Part shown: one piece after another, positions 36,873 to 46,185 of the stretch
Numbering within the stretch: the stretch's first letter is position 1
How the letters are laid out: each line of letters opens with the position of its first letter
NCBI GenBank assembly: GCA_947504045.1
Contig: CANNFY010000001.1
Location: forward strand, 248,001-312,000
From: an uncultured Maribacter sp.
Lineage (GTDB): Bacteria > Bacteroidota > Bacteroidia > Flavobacteriales > Flavobacteriaceae
DNA: 64,000 nucleotides
Reading direction: 5' to 3'
Notes under the pieces: generated by a model
Seen by the model: the letters and a program-made list of their open reading frames with translations, nothing else
Told to the model about the DNA's origin: nothing
Database searches by the model: none
Translations under genes and position numbers: made by a program

Positions 36873-36905
36873 AAAAAAGCCTTTCAAGAAATTGAAAGGC
36901 TTTTT
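36873..36905 (-). terminator. Intrinsic terminator after tRNA-Leu
   Basis: Stem aaaaagcctttcaa/ttgaaaggctttttt with a GAAA-type four-base loop, T-run on both sides. On the minus strand it lies a few bases past the tRNA-Leu 3' end. Confidence 0.85.
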
Positions 36906-36910
36906 ATTTG

Positions 36911-36992
36911 TACAGGCGGAGAGACTCGAACTCTCACACCTCGCGGCACTAGATCCTAAGTCTAGCGTGTCTACCAATTCCACCACGCCTGC
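36911..36992 (-). tRNA. tRNA-Leu (TAG anticodon)
   Basis: On the minus strand, an 82-base class II tRNA: acceptor stem gcaggcg/cgcctgt (first pair G-U), discriminator A, D-arm tggtggaattggtagacacg, anticodon loop CTTAGGA giving TAG, variable arm tgccgcgaggtg, T-arm gagttcgagtctc. CCA is not encoded. Confidence 0.96.
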
Positions 36993-37088
36993 AAAAGGAG
37001 TGCAAATATAAAGTAAAAAATCAATTTTAAAATAAACTATCTTAAAAAAGTTCTTTTGTATTTTTAACAAGTTTAATTAAAACCTATA

Positions 37089-38492
37089 ATGAAAGACATA
37101 AAAACCTATATATCAAACCATAAAGAACGATTTATATCGGAACTTTTTGACTTATTAAAATTACCATCTGTAAGTGCAGACCCTGCTTTTTCTAAAGATG
37201 TAATACACACCGCCAAAAAAATTAAAGAAACCTTACAAGATGCGGGGTGTAATTTTGTAGAAATTTGTGAAACTAAAGGGTTTCCTATTGTATATGGCGA
37301 AAAAATAATTGATGAAAAATTACCTACAGTTTTAGTATATGGGCATTATGATGTTCAACCTGCTGATCCAATAGAGTTATGGGATTCTCCACCATATGAG
37401 CCTGTTATAAAAAAAACAGACAAACACCCTGAAGGTGCCATTTTTGCTCGAGGAGCGTGTGACGATAAAGGACAAATGTATATGCACGTAAAGGCTTTAG
37501 AGTTTATGGTTGCTACCAACCAATTACCATGCAATGTTAAATTTATGATAGAGGGTGAAGAAGAAGTGGGTAGTAATAACTTAAGCACATTTGTTGCTAA
37601 TAATAAAGAAAAACTACAAAATGACATTATATTAATTTCTGACACTGGTATGATTGCCAATACTGTACCCTCTATTACTACTGGCTTACGTGGCCTTAGT
37701 TATGTAGAAGTAGAAGTTACTGGACCAAACAGAGATTTACATTCTGGTTTATATGGTGGTGCTGTTGCTAACCCTATTAACATATTAACTAAAATGATTG
37801 CGTCTTTACATGATGAAAATAACCGTATTACCATTCCTGGTTTTTATGACAAAGTAGAAGAGCTATCTACCGAAGAGCGCGCGCAAATGGCAAAAGCTCC
37901 TTTTAGTTTAGAAAACTACCAAAAAGCCTTAGATATTAATAGTGTATATGGAGAAAAAGGATACACTACAAATGAAAGAAACTCTATTAGGCCAACCTTA
38001 GATGTTAATGGAATTTGGGGTGGGTATACTGGTGAAGGAGCAAAGACCGTAATTGCTAGTAAGGCTTACGCTAAAATTTCTATGCGGTTAGTGCCTAACC
38101 AAGATTGGGAAGAAATTACACAATTATTTAAAAAGCATTTTGAAAGTATTGCACCAAAAGCTGTTACTGTAAAAGTAACACCGCATCATGGTGGTCAAGG
38201 GTACGTTACCCCTATTAACACTATAGGTTATAGTGCTGCGGCTAAAGCTTATGAAACCACTTTTGGAAAAAGTCCTATTCCACAACGTAGTGGTGGTAGT
38301 ATTCCTATTGTATCGCTTTTTGAAAAAGAATTAGAAAGTAAAACCATATTAATGGGCTTTGGATTAGATAGTGATGCTATACACTCCCCTAATGAACATT
38401 TTGGTTTATGGAACTACTTAAAAGGAATAGAAACAATTCCATACTTTTATAAATACTTTACAGAACTATCTAAATCTAACACCAAGTTATAA
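37089..38492 (+). CDS. M20-family dipeptidase
   Basis: A 467-residue zinc peptidase of the M20/M25/M40 family, closest in layout to the carnosinase-like dipeptidases. Metal ligands are visible: YGHYDVQPAD (first His-Asp), GACDDKGQM (bridging Asp), GEEEVGS (catalytic and metal Glu) and the late HSPNEHFG (His). A dimerisation domain lies in the middle (about 205-340, DLHSGLYGGAVANP). No signal peptide, so cytoplasmic. It stands alone, with a terminator just after the stop. Confidence 0.93.
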   Translation: MKDIKTYISNHKERFISELFDLLKLPSVSADPAFSKDVIHTAKKIKETLQDAGCNFVEICETKGFPIVYGEKIIDEKLPTVLVYGHYDVQPADPIELWDSPPYEPVIKKTDKHPEGAIFARGACDDKGQMYMHVKALEFMVATNQLPCNVKFMIEGEEEVGSNNLSTFVANNKEKLQNDIILISDTGMIANTVPSITTGLRGLSYVEVEVTGPNRDLHSGLYGGAVANPINILTKMIASLHDENNRITIPGFYDKVEELSTEERAQMAKAPFSLENYQKALDINSVYGEKGYTTNERNSIRPTLDVNGIWGGYTGEGAKTVIASKAYAKISMRLVPNQDWEEITQLFKKHFESIAPKAVTVKVTPHHGGQGYVTPINTIGYSAAAKAYETTFGKSPIPQRSGGSIPIVSLFEKELESKTILMGFGLDSDAIHSPNEHFGLWNYLKGIETIPYFYKYFTELSKSNTKL

Positions 38493-38497
38493 AAAAT

Positions 38498-38526
38498 AAA
38501 AAGACCAGTTTTTAACTGGTCTTTTT
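38498..38526 (+). terminator. Intrinsic terminator of the dipeptidase gene
   Basis: Stem aaagaccagtt/aactggtcttt with a short loop and trailing T-run, immediately after the stop codon. Confidence 0.85.
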
Positions 38527-38853
38527 AGTATAAACTCGGGGAAACTACCATACGTTTTTTTGTATTATAGTGTACTTAATATTATAAATTTACTGGTAAA
38601 CTTTACTTCTTGAATTTGGTATATTTTTTTTAATTCATCATTTAAAATAAAGCCTGCATATTTCTTTTCTTTTTTTGAGTGCATAATTATTTAGATTTGG
38701 TTACACCTCAAAATTAAATTAATTTAAAACTCTAAAATACTTTTTAAGCTTAATAACAATTTACTGTAGGCAAACAACCTATTAATAACGTTTAAATAAA
38801 AGTGCACTAATAAATTATAGTGCACTTTTCAAAACCAACTAATTACCTCGCTA
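38527..38853. other. Intergenic region before the REC-GT2 gene
   Basis: About 330 AT-rich bases between two converging genes. The only candidate gene is a 39-codon frame on the minus strand (38565-38684, MHSKKEKKYAGFILNDELKK...), lysine-rich, without signal peptide or clear ribosome site; I would not call it. A possible weak hairpin (agtgcac...gtgcact, about 38802-38827) lies just past the REC-GT2 stop and may end that transcript. Confidence 0.5.
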
Positions 38854-39996
38854 TCAGGTATTGTAGTGAAAAGCAATTTTTGCTAATTGCCCCACAATTT
38901 TTACAGAGTCTTTCATAGAAAGCTTAGAGCCATCTGCATGCACCCATCTTTTTAATGGTTGCTCACATATAAGGCTTTGTACTTGTTTTTTGCCATAATA
39001 CTTACGCATACGCATAAATATTTCTACATCAAAAAGCCATCTTGTAATAAACTTTTTGGTAAACATATTTTCAACAATATCTTTATCCATTATTTTGGCA
39101 CCGCATTGGGTATCATTAAATGGCATTCCTAGTATGGTTCTTATAATTAGATTTATAGTCATACTTATTATTTTTCTTGCAGACTCTTTTGTAATATTTG
39201 CCCCCATTCTACTCATTCTAGAGCCACTCACAATCTTAAAGTCTGAGTTTTGAAGTGTTTTTACCAAATCATCAAAATCTCTAAAATCTGTAGATAAATC
39301 TGCATCTAAATATCCTATATAATCTAATTGTTCGTCTTTTGCTAAATGTAAAACACCTTGCCTTACAGCTTCTGCTTTACCTCCATTTTTTTCGCAATCA
39401 TAAATACTAATAGTATCTTCATTACCTTTTCTAAGTTCTTGTAAAACTTCTAACGTTTTATCTGTACTACCATCATTTACAAAACATAAATGGTATCCTA
39501 AATTACGGTGTGCAAAATCTTTAAACTCTACACCTGATAATCGTTCTTCCTCGTTATAACACGGAATAACTACACCAACGCAATATTCTTGTAACATTCT
39601 AGAAGAAGTTTCTTTTGTATTTTTTACAGAAGTTTTATTATCTCCTAAAATACGCTTAACTCTAGCTGCAACTTCATTTAAACTTACTGGTTTTTTCATA
39701 TAATCATCTATTCCTAGATCAAAACCATCCATTATTACATTTTCATCTGTATTACCAGACATAACCATAATTGGTGTTTTAGAGTTATTAGTAACTCTAA
39801 TATGTTTTACTACTTCTAATCCAGACATATCTGGCATGTTAATATCTACAATAACTAAGTCTGGGTTAAAAGTTTCGAACAAAGCTTTACCATCATTACC
39901 ACAATCCGCAGTTTTAACAGTGTACCCCAACTCTACTAATCTCTTTTCTAGAGATAATAATATTAATTGTTGGTCATCAATAGCGAGTATTTTCAT
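38854..39996 (-). CDS. Response-regulator / GT2 glycosyltransferase fusion
   Basis: A 380-residue fusion. Residues 1-120 are a complete receiver domain: acidic pocket D7/D8, phospho-acceptor D51 (VIVDINMPDMSG), conserved K102. After a short linker, residues 138-370 are a family 2 glycosyltransferase resembling dolichyl-phosphate-sugar synthases: VVIPCYNEEERL, NDGSTDK (174-180), GYLDADLST with DxD at 231-233. No membrane segments, so it would work at the inner face of the membrane on a lipid-phosphate acceptor. Phosphorylation could switch the enzyme directly. It is divergent from the GT-C operon (252 bases between). Confidence 0.92.
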   Translation of the reverse strand: MKILAIDDQQLILLSLEKRLVELGYTVKTADCGNDGKALFETFNPDLVIVDINMPDMSGLEVVKHIRVTNNSKTPIMVMSGNTDENVIMDGFDLGIDDYMKKPVSLNEVAARVKRILGDNKTSVKNTKETSSRMLQEYCVGVVIPCYNEEERLSGVEFKDFAHRNLGYHLCFVNDGSTDKTLEVLQELRKGNEDTISIYDCEKNGGKAEAVRQGVLHLAKDEQLDYIGYLDADLSTDFRDFDDLVKTLQNSDFKIVSGSRMSRMGANITKESARKIISMTINLIIRTILGMPFNDTQCGAKIMDKDIVENMFTKKFITRWLFDVEIFMRMRKYYGKKQVQSLICEQPLKRWVHADGSKLSMKDSVKIVGQLAKIAFHYNT

Positions 39997-40248
39997 ACAT
40001 ACATTTTTAAGTTTAAAACGAAAACCATTTTGATTTTTGCTCTTATATAAAATTTGGGTTTATAAAAACGTACATTACAAAAAGAGATTATCTTTAAAAA
40101 ATAATATCTAAGCTGCTCTAAAATAGAACAATAAAATCAATTTGTAAGTAAATTCTTTCATAAAACGTCAATTAATCTTCTTTTATTGTAATGTACATCT
40201 CATATATTTATTTATATCTTTATACAGAATTGCATTTTTAAATAACTT
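39997..40248. promoter_or_regulatory. Divergent control region with an 11-base inverted repeat
   Basis: The spacer between the REC-GT2 gene and the GT-C gene carries GTACATTACAA at 40070-40080 and its exact complement TTGTAATGTAC at 40186-40196, 105 bases apart. Such a pair could hold a looping regulator that serves both promoters. No regulator can be named from sequence. Confidence 0.45.
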
Positions 40249-43200
40249 TTGAAGAAAAAAACAAATACTCTTTTAATTTTAGCCCTTATAGTTGGCCTTG
40301 CCTTTCATGGCTCTGCAATTTTCTTCACTTTAGAATACACCTATGATGCGCTTATACATTTATTTTTTGCGGATCATTATGCAGATAGTTGGTTTGACCC
40401 ATGGGAATATAGGTGGTACACAGGGTTTACAGTACAATCTTACCCACCTTTAGTACACCAAGTAATTGGTATTCTATCGTACATAGGCGGCTTAAAATTT
40501 GGAATGTATACTGTTGCTTTAATAGCTATTGTATTATTTATAACTGGAGCATACCGGTATACTCTTTTAATGACTGGTAGTAGGCGTATTGCTGGTTATG
40601 GTGCTGTATTAGCGGTATTTTCTTCCACTTTTGTAGAAACCTTACATATTTTTGGTCAATTACCTAGTGTTTCTGCATTATCCATATTGTTACATTCTAT
40701 GACAGAAATATACTTATGGATCAAAACTGGTAAAACTAGATATTTTATTACATCCGTATCTATGCTTGCAGTTACAGTTACATCGCACCATGTAACACCT
40801 CTTTTTGGAATGGTATTCTTTATTGCACCATTAATAGGTATGGCAGTAATGGATGCCGCTAGAGAAAAGGTTAACTCTTACAAAGAACTTTCTTTTAAAA
40901 TATTCTGGAGTACAACTTTACAACATTTCTGGCGAATTGCTAAGTTTGGTAGTACTGCTATATTCTTATTGGTATTCTGTATTTTTCCATATTGGTATAA
41001 TTCTAAAAGAAACCCAATTACACAGGTTGCTATTCCGCATGGATCAAGAGATAACTTTTTAGAAATAACCTCTTCTGGATTGGTGTTTTTTGTAATTCCA
41101 TGGGGTATTTTCCTATTTGTTTTACCATATTTCTTTTATCGTTATTTTAGTAAAAGGTATGTTTTTTTCGGATTATCTTTTACTTTATTAACCATTTTAG
41201 GAACTGGCGGCACCACTCCTGTTCCTTTATTAATGTTAGGAGAAACAGCTTTTAATATCCTAACACTAGACAGGTTTACATTATGGGCAACTATAATGGC
41301 ACTCCCCATTTTTGCAGAATTTGCTTTTAGAATGGTAGAAGGAGACTTAAAAACTTTAGTGCAAGAAAAATTTGGTGGTGTTTACCACAGAGTTCTTGGT
41401 GGATTAATAGCCGGTGGCATGTTATTTATGGTTCTTTTTACCATGACTTTAGGGTATTTTAGACCCTCGCAACCTGCAAAAATTAAAATGCTCCCAATTG
41501 TTAATTTTTTAGGAGCAGATTCTCATGACTCTTGGCGGTATTTACCTTTAGGGTTTGGGGACCAAATGGCCTGGTTATCTGCGCAAACCAACGCAATGAC
41601 CGTAGATGGCAACTACCATTCTGCCAGAAGGTTACCCGAGCTTACAACAAGAGCAATTGAACGTATAGAAAATTCTAAATTTAGAGGTGTAGAGGGTATT
41701 GGATCGCTACAACAATTTTTAACGGTTCCAGAAAAATATAATTTAAAATATATATTTTCTAATGATAAATTTTACGACCCAATCTTATATTATTGTGGTT
41801 GGCAGCGCTTACAACAATTAGAAAACGGCATAATGGTTTGGGAAAAATTAAATGTTGCTCCAATACCGCAAATTATGCCTAAACAAGATGTGCCAACCAT
41901 ACTAAAAATTATGTGGGGTATTATTCCATTATCTACAGTACTAATAGCCTTTTTTATAAATATTCAAATGATATGGGTTCGACTATTAAAATCTAGAAAA
42001 ATAGAAGAACATTCTTTTATGAAACTAGAATTACCGTACAATAAGTTTCCTTCTAAACTTTTAATGTTTTCGCATTGGTGGGCATTATTAGTTCTTATTT
42101 GTTTGGGCTATGGTATTTATTTGTTTTACGTAAAAAATGTAGCCCAACTATCTCCAAACAATGTAGTAGAGTCTTATTATGATGCTCTAGATTTTAAAGA
42201 ATTTTCAAGAGCACACTCGTATATAGATCCAGAAGATAATATAGATATTGCGCAGTATATGCTAGAAGTATCTGTAACCGATGGTATTTTAAGTTCGTAT
42301 GCTAAATTAGATTCTTTAGGTATTGAAATTTATGATGAAACTAAAAATAGCGCAAAAGCAAAAGTTGCTACTAGGTGGATCACACCTTTAGAGAACGTTT
42401 TTAATAACGAATACCACGAGTTAATAAAAAGGAAAAATAAATGGTATGTAAAATCTTCTAAAGTAGATAACGATATTCCCCCAGATCAACTTTTTACAGC
42501 CAATGGAACAACCTTTTATAATCATGGACGAAGAAAAATTACAACACAAGAAACATATCATGAAGATGTTTTAAAACAACCTGTATTAGAAATATTATCT
42601 GCAAAACTTGTACAATACAAAGGGCAATATAGTATTATAGGAGAACTTCAAAATGTTGATAACACACCTGCAGATATTGTACTTAAAGCCACTCTTTATA
42701 ACGATAATAATAAAGAGCTTGCTAACTATAATGCAAAACATCAAATTAAACATAAGTTAATGCCTAAAGAAACAACTACGTTTAAAATTAACTTTGAAGG
42801 TATTGCTTGGTCTTCTACAAAAGACACTTTACCCCCTACATTTGACCCCGACCAATTTACGCCAATAAGTTTTGAAGAACAACCCACAAAATTTAACTTA
42901 CAATCTGCCGGAAATACTGCAAATACAGATTTATACAAACATGTAGCCCTACAAGACCTAAAATATACAGAACAAGGTTTTAATGGGGTACTTTTTAATT
43001 CTGGAGTGCAAGAGGTAACTATACCACAACTAATAATTTCTTATTATGATGAGAATGAAGAGTTACTATGGGTGGATCATAAATTTATAAAGGAAGGTGT
43101 TCGTATTCAAAGAAAACAGTTTTTTAATTATAAGCCTTTAGATCTAGATAGTTTAGTAGTAATAAATAGTAGCTTAAAAAATTGTTTTGTAAACGGTTTA

Positions 43201-43338
43201 CCCAATGAAGCTATTTCTGAAAAAATATTTCCAAATAGAAAAAAAGATCACGGTGTTAAACAAACGCAACCTTTTAAAGGAAAAGGCTACGAGTATTTAA
43301 AATTTGAAATAAACAGTTATATAGGCAATCCCAAATAG
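40249..43338 (+). CDS. Large GT-C-like membrane protein with NTF2-like domain
   Basis: A 1029-residue protein. The first 450 or so residues hold about ten membrane helices with an early acidic/His motif, EYTYDALIHLFFADHY (D33, H37, D42), typical of GT-C-fold transferases that use lipid-linked sugars. Then a soluble region, two more helices (about 545 and 605), and an external C-terminal part containing an NTF2-like domain (about 640-745, NVVESYYDALDFKEFSRAHSYI, split) and beta-rich modules. Start is TTG at 40249, just after an in-frame TAA. It heads an operon with a lipoprotein and a GH5-like protein. Probably a glycosyl- or oligosaccharyl-transferase or polymerase; not proven. Confidence 0.75.
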   Translation: MKKKTNTLLILALIVGLAFHGSAIFFTLEYTYDALIHLFFADHYADSWFDPWEYRWYTGFTVQSYPPLVHQVIGILSYIGGLKFGMYTVALIAIVLFITGAYRYTLLMTGSRRIAGYGAVLAVFSSTFVETLHIFGQLPSVSALSILLHSMTEIYLWIKTGKTRYFITSVSMLAVTVTSHHVTPLFGMVFFIAPLIGMAVMDAAREKVNSYKELSFKIFWSTTLQHFWRIAKFGSTAIFLLVFCIFPYWYNSKRNPITQVAIPHGSRDNFLEITSSGLVFFVIPWGIFLFVLPYFFYRYFSKRYVFFGLSFTLLTILGTGGTTPVPLLMLGETAFNILTLDRFTLWATIMALPIFAEFAFRMVEGDLKTLVQEKFGGVYHRVLGGLIAGGMLFMVLFTMTLGYFRPSQPAKIKMLPIVNFLGADSHDSWRYLPLGFGDQMAWLSAQTNAMTVDGNYHSARRLPELTTRAIERIENSKFRGVEGIGSLQQFLTVPEKYNLKYIFSNDKFYDPILYYCGWQRLQQLENGIMVWEKLNVAPIPQIMPKQDVPTILKIMWGIIPLSTVLIAFFINIQMIWVRLLKSRKIEEHSFMKLELPYNKFPSKLLMFSHWWALLVLICLGYGIYLFYVKNVAQLSPNNVVESYYDALDFKEFSRAHSYIDPEDNIDIAQYMLEVSVTDGILSSYAKLDSLGIEIYDETKNSAKAKVATRWITPLENVFNNEYHELIKRKNKWYVKSSKVDNDIPPDQLFTANGTTFYNHGRRKITTQETYHEDVLKQPVLEILSAKLVQYKGQYSIIGELQNVDNTPADIVLKATLYNDNNKELANYNAKHQIKHKLMPKETTTFKINFEGIAWSSTKDTLPPTFDPDQFTPISFEEQPTKFNLQSAGNTANTDLYKHVALQDLKYTEQGFNGVLFNSGVQEVTIPQLIISYYDENEELLWVDHKFIKEGVRIQRKQFFNYKPLDLDSLVVINSSLKNCFVNGLPNEAISEKIFPNRKKDHGVKQTQPFKGKGYEYLKFEINSYIGNPK

Positions 43339-43339
43339 T

Positions 43340-44578
43340 ATGTATTTTAGGTTAAGTATCGTTTTTTATATAATAATACTGGGGTGCTCTTCAAAAAAAG
43401 AACAGCAACCTACACAAAAAAATGCCCCTAAAATTGAGTTGTTATCTAAAAAAAATAATTTTGTTGCTGGAGATTCTATTACTCTACTTTTTAAAACAGA
43501 AGCTAGTAACTATAACATAAAACTACAGGTTAAAAACGCTTATGGTAACACTCTTTTAAGTCCATCAAAAAAAGAAAACAATCAAATTTTATTTTCGCTA
43601 CCGAAAAACTATACAAGATTAGCTGGTCCATGCAGATGGAAAGTATTATATAATAAAGAAATTCTTTTACATGGGAAATTAGATATTAAAACCAATACCT
43701 CTAAAGCCACTTATATAGAATCTTATTTTGGCCCACGTAGTGTTACAGCAGGTTATAATGATTATTCTATGCTAACTATTTCGCCAACTGATTTTTATGA
43801 CAACCCTTTAGATGATGGTACAGAAGTTACCGTAAAATATCAATTTTTAGAAAATATAACAGAATTAAAAATTACAACTCAGAACTTTTTTTCTTTTTAT
43901 AATGTACGGTCTACTCTAAAATCTGGAAGAATTCTTGTAACATCAGAATGTAATGGTACAACCTCTAAAGAACTTACTACTATAGTGTACCCTTCTAATG
44001 CTACTAACTTTTCTATACAAGCTTCTAGTGCACACAATTACGCAGATGGCAACCAAATACTAACTTTTACATCTGATGTTATTAAAGATGAATTTGGAAA
44101 TACGGTTAGCAATGGAACCTTAGTTACTTTTATAATTAAAAATGAGAACAATGCCCATTTATATACCATAGGAACAACTCTTAATGGTATTGTAGAAGCA
44201 AAAACCCTTCATCCAGATAAAGCATCTAATTGGGAAGTACAAGCCTTTGTAACTGGAGCAGCAGAAAGTAACACCATTGAATATACTTTTAAATCTGCTA
44301 TAAAAGACTACCCTGTAACGTTTTCTAAAGGAAATAGAAATATAGATATTGGTCCGTTTGAAAGTTTTATGAAACAACTAGTACCTGATGGAATACTTTT
44401 AAAATTAGATATTTACGACAAAGACGGAAAATTTATAGAAACTAAAAAAACCACTACAAAAAATGGCGTTTGTACAATTTTTTTAGGAGAACATTTTTTG
44501 CCTCAAGGAGACTATATATTAAAACTAGAAGCTGCAGGAATATCTAAAGAATTTAAAAAAAATATCCATGGCAATTAA
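43340..44578 (+). CDS. Lipoprotein with bacterial Ig-like domains
   Basis: A 412-residue exported lipoprotein (MYFRLSIVFYIIILGCSS, Cys16). The mature part is beta-rich with at least one invasin/Big1-type Ig-like repeat (DVIKDEFGNTVSNGTLVTF, about 255-275), and perhaps two others. It starts one base after the GT-C stop and overlaps the GH5-like gene by 11 bases, so the three are translated together. It likely acts as a periplasmic or outer-membrane scaffold in glycan handling. No catalytic motif is seen. Confidence 0.75.
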   Translation: MYFRLSIVFYIIILGCSSKKEQQPTQKNAPKIELLSKKNNFVAGDSITLLFKTEASNYNIKLQVKNAYGNTLLSPSKKENNQILFSLPKNYTRLAGPCRWKVLYNKEILLHGKLDIKTNTSKATYIESYFGPRSVTAGYNDYSMLTISPTDFYDNPLDDGTEVTVKYQFLENITELKITTQNFFSFYNVRSTLKSGRILVTSECNGTTSKELTTIVYPSNATNFSIQASSAHNYADGNQILTFTSDVIKDEFGNTVSNGTLVTFIIKNENNAHLYTIGTTLNGIVEAKTLHPDKASNWEVQAFVTGAAESNTIEYTFKSAIKDYPVTFSKGNRNIDIGPFESFMKQLVPDGILLKLDIYDKDGKFIETKKTTTKNGVCTIFLGEHFLPQGDYILKLEAAGISKEFKKNIHGN

Positions 44579-46106
44579 ATTAAATAAAGCCTTATACAGA
44601 ACCATACTTATAGCCACATTTATTGCTATAAATGCACTTATAATATTTGGAATAGGTTCTGCTTGGGCGTTTATGAATACAGGTGCAGATAAAACCTCTA
44701 TGCTACATTTAGAAGTTCCTATGGAGGATGTATATAAACCGAACATGAAATGGGTTAATTTAGAAAACCCAGGAAGACCAATGGAAAAACAAGCATTAGG
44801 CGAAATAACTAATGATTATATGAATGCTTGGCATGTACGTAATATTGCCTACAAAAAAAATGACCGTTATGGCATTGAAGACTTTTATACCGATAGTGCT
44901 AGAGTTCGTTTATATGACCATATAGATCTAAACCTTAAAAACAATAACTGGTATAAAAGAACAACTTTAAACCATACTGCCTCTTTAGATTTTTATACTG
45001 CTGATGGTACCATGGTTGTTTTTAAAGATTGTAACGTAGAAGAATACCAGGAAACTTATGAAGGAAAAAAACTTTTATTTAAAGAAAAAGATACTACTAG
45101 TTACCAAGTAATGATGCTTTTAGAAGATGGCTTTTGGCGAATAAGACACTTAAAAGAAATACCAGCCCCTATAGACACTACCAAAATAGAAAAACGAAAT
45201 ATTAAAGACAAAATAAAAAAAATTGAAACTATAAAAGGAATAAATTACTACCCTAAAGACTCTTCTTGGGACACGTTTGGTAAAAAATTTAACGACACTA
45301 TAATAAAACAAGATTTTAAAATTATAAATAATATGGGTTTAAATACAATCCGAATTTTTATACAATACGAAGATTTTGGAAAAAATAATGTAAACCCAAA
45401 AAAATTAGCCTTATTAAAAAAAGTCTTAGACATAGCGCAAGAAACTAACTTAGATGTATTAATAACCCTTTTTGATTTTTATGGAGATTATGATGTTTCT
45501 AACTGGACTTTAACCCATAGGCATGCAGAAACAATAGTTAATGCTGTAAAACACCATCCGGCTTTACTTGCTTGGGATATAAAAAATGAGCCCGATTTAG
45601 ATTTTGAATCTAGAGAAAAACAACGCGTTATAGGCTGGTTAGAACAAATGATTGAGAATATAAAAGCTTGGGATAAACACCACCCTGTAACTATAGGATG
45701 GTCCTCTCCTGAAGCCAGTGTAGAATTAGCCAATAATGTAGATTTTATTTCTTTTCATTATTACAGAGAACCAAGTAAATTTATTGATGCATACAGTACA
45801 TTAAGGGCTACTATACCAACAAAACCAAAAGTACTACAAGAGTATGGCATGTCATCATACAAAGGTTTATGGAACTTTTATAGAGGAGCAGATGAGCAAG
45901 AACAGTTAGAGTATTATACAGAAATGCAAAGCATTCTTAAACAAGAAAAAATACCCTATATGTTTTGGACACTTTATGATTTTAAAAATGTGCCAAGTTC
46001 TGTTGCTGGTAGTTTACCATGGAAATCTAAAAAACAACACTTTTTTGGATGTTTAGATACTATTGGGAATAAAAAACCGGCTTTTAAAGTCTTGTCCGTA
46101 AACTAA
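44568..46106 (+). CDS. Membrane-anchored GH5-like glycoside hydrolase with NTF2-like domain
   Basis: A 512-residue protein. Order: one N-terminal membrane helix (about 11-36), an NTF2-like domain (about 78-197), then a TIM-barrel glycoside hydrolase (about 220-500). The acid/base glutamate is E341 in WDIKNEPDLDF and the nucleophile is E425 in KVLQEYGMSS, as in clan GH-A enzymes such as GH5. It is the last gene of the GT-C operon and would face the periplasm. Hydrolases in polysaccharide synthesis operons commonly trim or edit the nascent chain. The exact family needs a search. Confidence 0.82.
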   Translation: MAIKLNKALYRTILIATFIAINALIIFGIGSAWAFMNTGADKTSMLHLEVPMEDVYKPNMKWVNLENPGRPMEKQALGEITNDYMNAWHVRNIAYKKNDRYGIEDFYTDSARVRLYDHIDLNLKNNNWYKRTTLNHTASLDFYTADGTMVVFKDCNVEEYQETYEGKKLLFKEKDTTSYQVMMLLEDGFWRIRHLKEIPAPIDTTKIEKRNIKDKIKKIETIKGINYYPKDSSWDTFGKKFNDTIIKQDFKIINNMGLNTIRIFIQYEDFGKNNVNPKKLALLKKVLDIAQETNLDVLITLFDFYGDYDVSNWTLTHRHAETIVNAVKHHPALLAWDIKNEPDLDFESREKQRVIGWLEQMIENIKAWDKHHPVTIGWSSPEASVELANNVDFISFHYYREPSKFIDAYSTLRATIPTKPKVLQEYGMSSYKGLWNFYRGADEQEQLEYYTEMQSILKQEKIPYMFWTLYDFKNVPSSVAGSLPWKSKKQHFFGCLDTIGNKKPAFKVLSVN

Positions 46107-46125
46107 AATATAAATTTATAGTAGT

Positions 46126-46159
46126 AAAAAAGAGGATAATATATAATTACCCTCTTTTT
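46126..46159. terminator. Bidirectional terminator between converging glycan operons
   Basis: Stem aaaaagagg/cctcttttt (46127-46135 with 46151-46159) with an A/T loop; A-run and T-run on opposite sides let it end both the GH5-like operon (+) and the GT4 operon (-). Confidence 0.7.
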
Positions 46160-46185
46160 AAAATTAAACCTAAACAAACGCTATT

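Noticed and set aside
36858-37070. Open frame encoding GVVELVDTLDLGSSAARCESSS
   Set aside because: It is the translation of tRNA-Leu on the same strand, a well-known false protein.
38565-38684. 39-codon frame on the minus strand
   Set aside because: Lysine-rich, AT-driven, no signal, no domain and no convincing ribosome site.
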